Part shown: positions 63,765-64,000 of the stretch, piece after piece
Layout of the letters: every line of letters begins with the position of its first letter
How positions within the stretch are numbered: position 1 is the first letter of the stretch
NCBI GenBank assembly: GCA_037045225.1
Contig: JBAOHZ010000009.1
Span: forward strand, 2,604,001 to 2,668,000
DNA length: 64,000 bases
Source of the DNA: Nitrospira sp.
Lineage (GTDB): Bacteria; Nitrospirota; Nitrospiria; Nitrospirales; Nitrospiraceae
Direction: 5' to 3'
Translations under genes and position numbers: made by a program
The notes under the pieces: generated by a model
What the model saw: only the letters and a program-made list of their open reading frames with translations
The model's database searches: none
Told to the model about the DNA's origin: nothing

Positions 63765-64000
63765 ATGTCTCTGTTGAAAAATATCCACAGTCCCGCTGAT
63801 TTGAAACGCCTCTCCCCTGAGCAGTTTCCCGAACTGTGCCAGGAGATCCGTGAACAGATCTTGACGGTGGTTTCGAATGTCGGGGGGCATCTGGCCTCCA
63901 ATCTGGGCGTCGTGGAGTTGACGGTCGCGCTGCAATATCTCCTAGATACGCCGAAGGACAAGATTGTGTGGGATACCAGCAATCAAGCCTATACTCACAA
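63765..64000 (+). CDS. dxs: 1-deoxy-D-xylulose-5-phosphate synthase, N-terminus (cut by window edge)
   Basis: The first 78 codons are visible after an AAGGAG site. MSLLKNIHSPADLKRLSP, then GGHLASNLGVVELT and KIVWDTSNQAYTH match the TPP-binding N-terminal domain of Dxs, with DTSNQAY in place of the common DVGHQAY. Dxs begins the MEP pathway whose last enzyme, ispH, is 13 kb upstream. The rest lies outside the window. Confidence 0.93.
   Translation, partial: MSLLKNIHSPADLKRLSPEQFPELCQEIREQILTVVSNVGGHLASNLGVVELTVALQYLLDTPKDKIVWDTSNQAYTH

Noticed and set aside
1..64000. CRISPR arrays, insertion sequences, integrases, tRNA and rRNA genes
   Set aside because: No direct-repeat arrays with regular spacers, transposase-like proteins or recognisable tRNA or rRNA sequence were seen; the heptad arrays are too short and degenerate for CRISPR.

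Overview
The window looks like a chromosomal segment of a Nitrospira-like bacterium (phylum Nitrospirota). This rests on a complete block of reductive TCA (rTCA) genes with a two-subunit ATP-citrate lyase (aclB then aclA), a five-gene 2-oxoacid:ferredoxin oxidoreductase, a monomeric NADP isocitrate dehydrogenase, system II cytochrome c maturation and a hopanoid locus. No nitrite oxidoreductase or ammonia oxidation gene is present, so energy metabolism cannot be read here. No rRNA, tRNA, IS element, integrase or CRISPR array was seen; this is a core chromosomal region with dense, mostly well-recognised genes.

Layout. 0-3.4 kb (minus strand): start of a sensor kinase cut by the left edge, a FIST sensor protein, a cysteine-rich protein with a natural histidine tail, and an exported beta-propeller. 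3.6-6.3 kb (plus): folD, metF, panB, three enzymes that share 5,10-methylene-tetrahydrofolate. 6.4-12.1 kb (minus): a DUF309 protein, apaH, a large hybrid histidine kinase, queF and a free-standing MTHFR C-terminal-type zinc domain. 12.5-16.7 kb (plus): five-subunit oxidoreductase operon with a candidate promoter and a very strong bidirectional terminator. 16.8-20.5 kb: small hypothetical proteins, an Rsm22/METTL17-type protein, a dual-specificity-type phosphatase and mutM.

20.7-33.0 kb (plus): the main rTCA unit aclB-aclA-acn-icd-frdB-like-frdA-like-sucC-sucD, ending in an intrinsic terminator. With the oxidoreductase operon it covers the steps between fumarate and citrate cleavage. Three of its spacers carry degenerate 7-bp repeat arrays directly before the next ribosome-binding site; this is the most unusual structural signal found. 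33.3-37.6 kb: a B12-binding radical SAM protein, then ahcY and metK (SAM cycle) on the minus strand as two units separated by a terminator.

38.0-43.7 kb (plus): ResB, CcsA, two TlpA/ResA-type thioredoxins and CcdA for cytochrome c assembly, then a geranylgeranyl-reductase-family flavoprotein. 43.9-50.3 kb: bamD, a FabH-type synthase, a DUF47-Pit phosphate uptake pair, and a PhoR/PhoB-type two-component system facing it. 50.4-64 kb (plus): ispH, smc, then squalene-hopene cyclase, hpnG, an Mla-type lipid transport set (E, F, D, C), an Omp85-family barrel, a DUF3187 protein and the start of dxs. This last stretch joins isoprenoid precursor synthesis, hopanoid formation and probable outer-membrane lipid transport.

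Starts were moved from the longest reading frame to a better ribosome-binding site wherever the sequence allowed; these choices are stated per gene.
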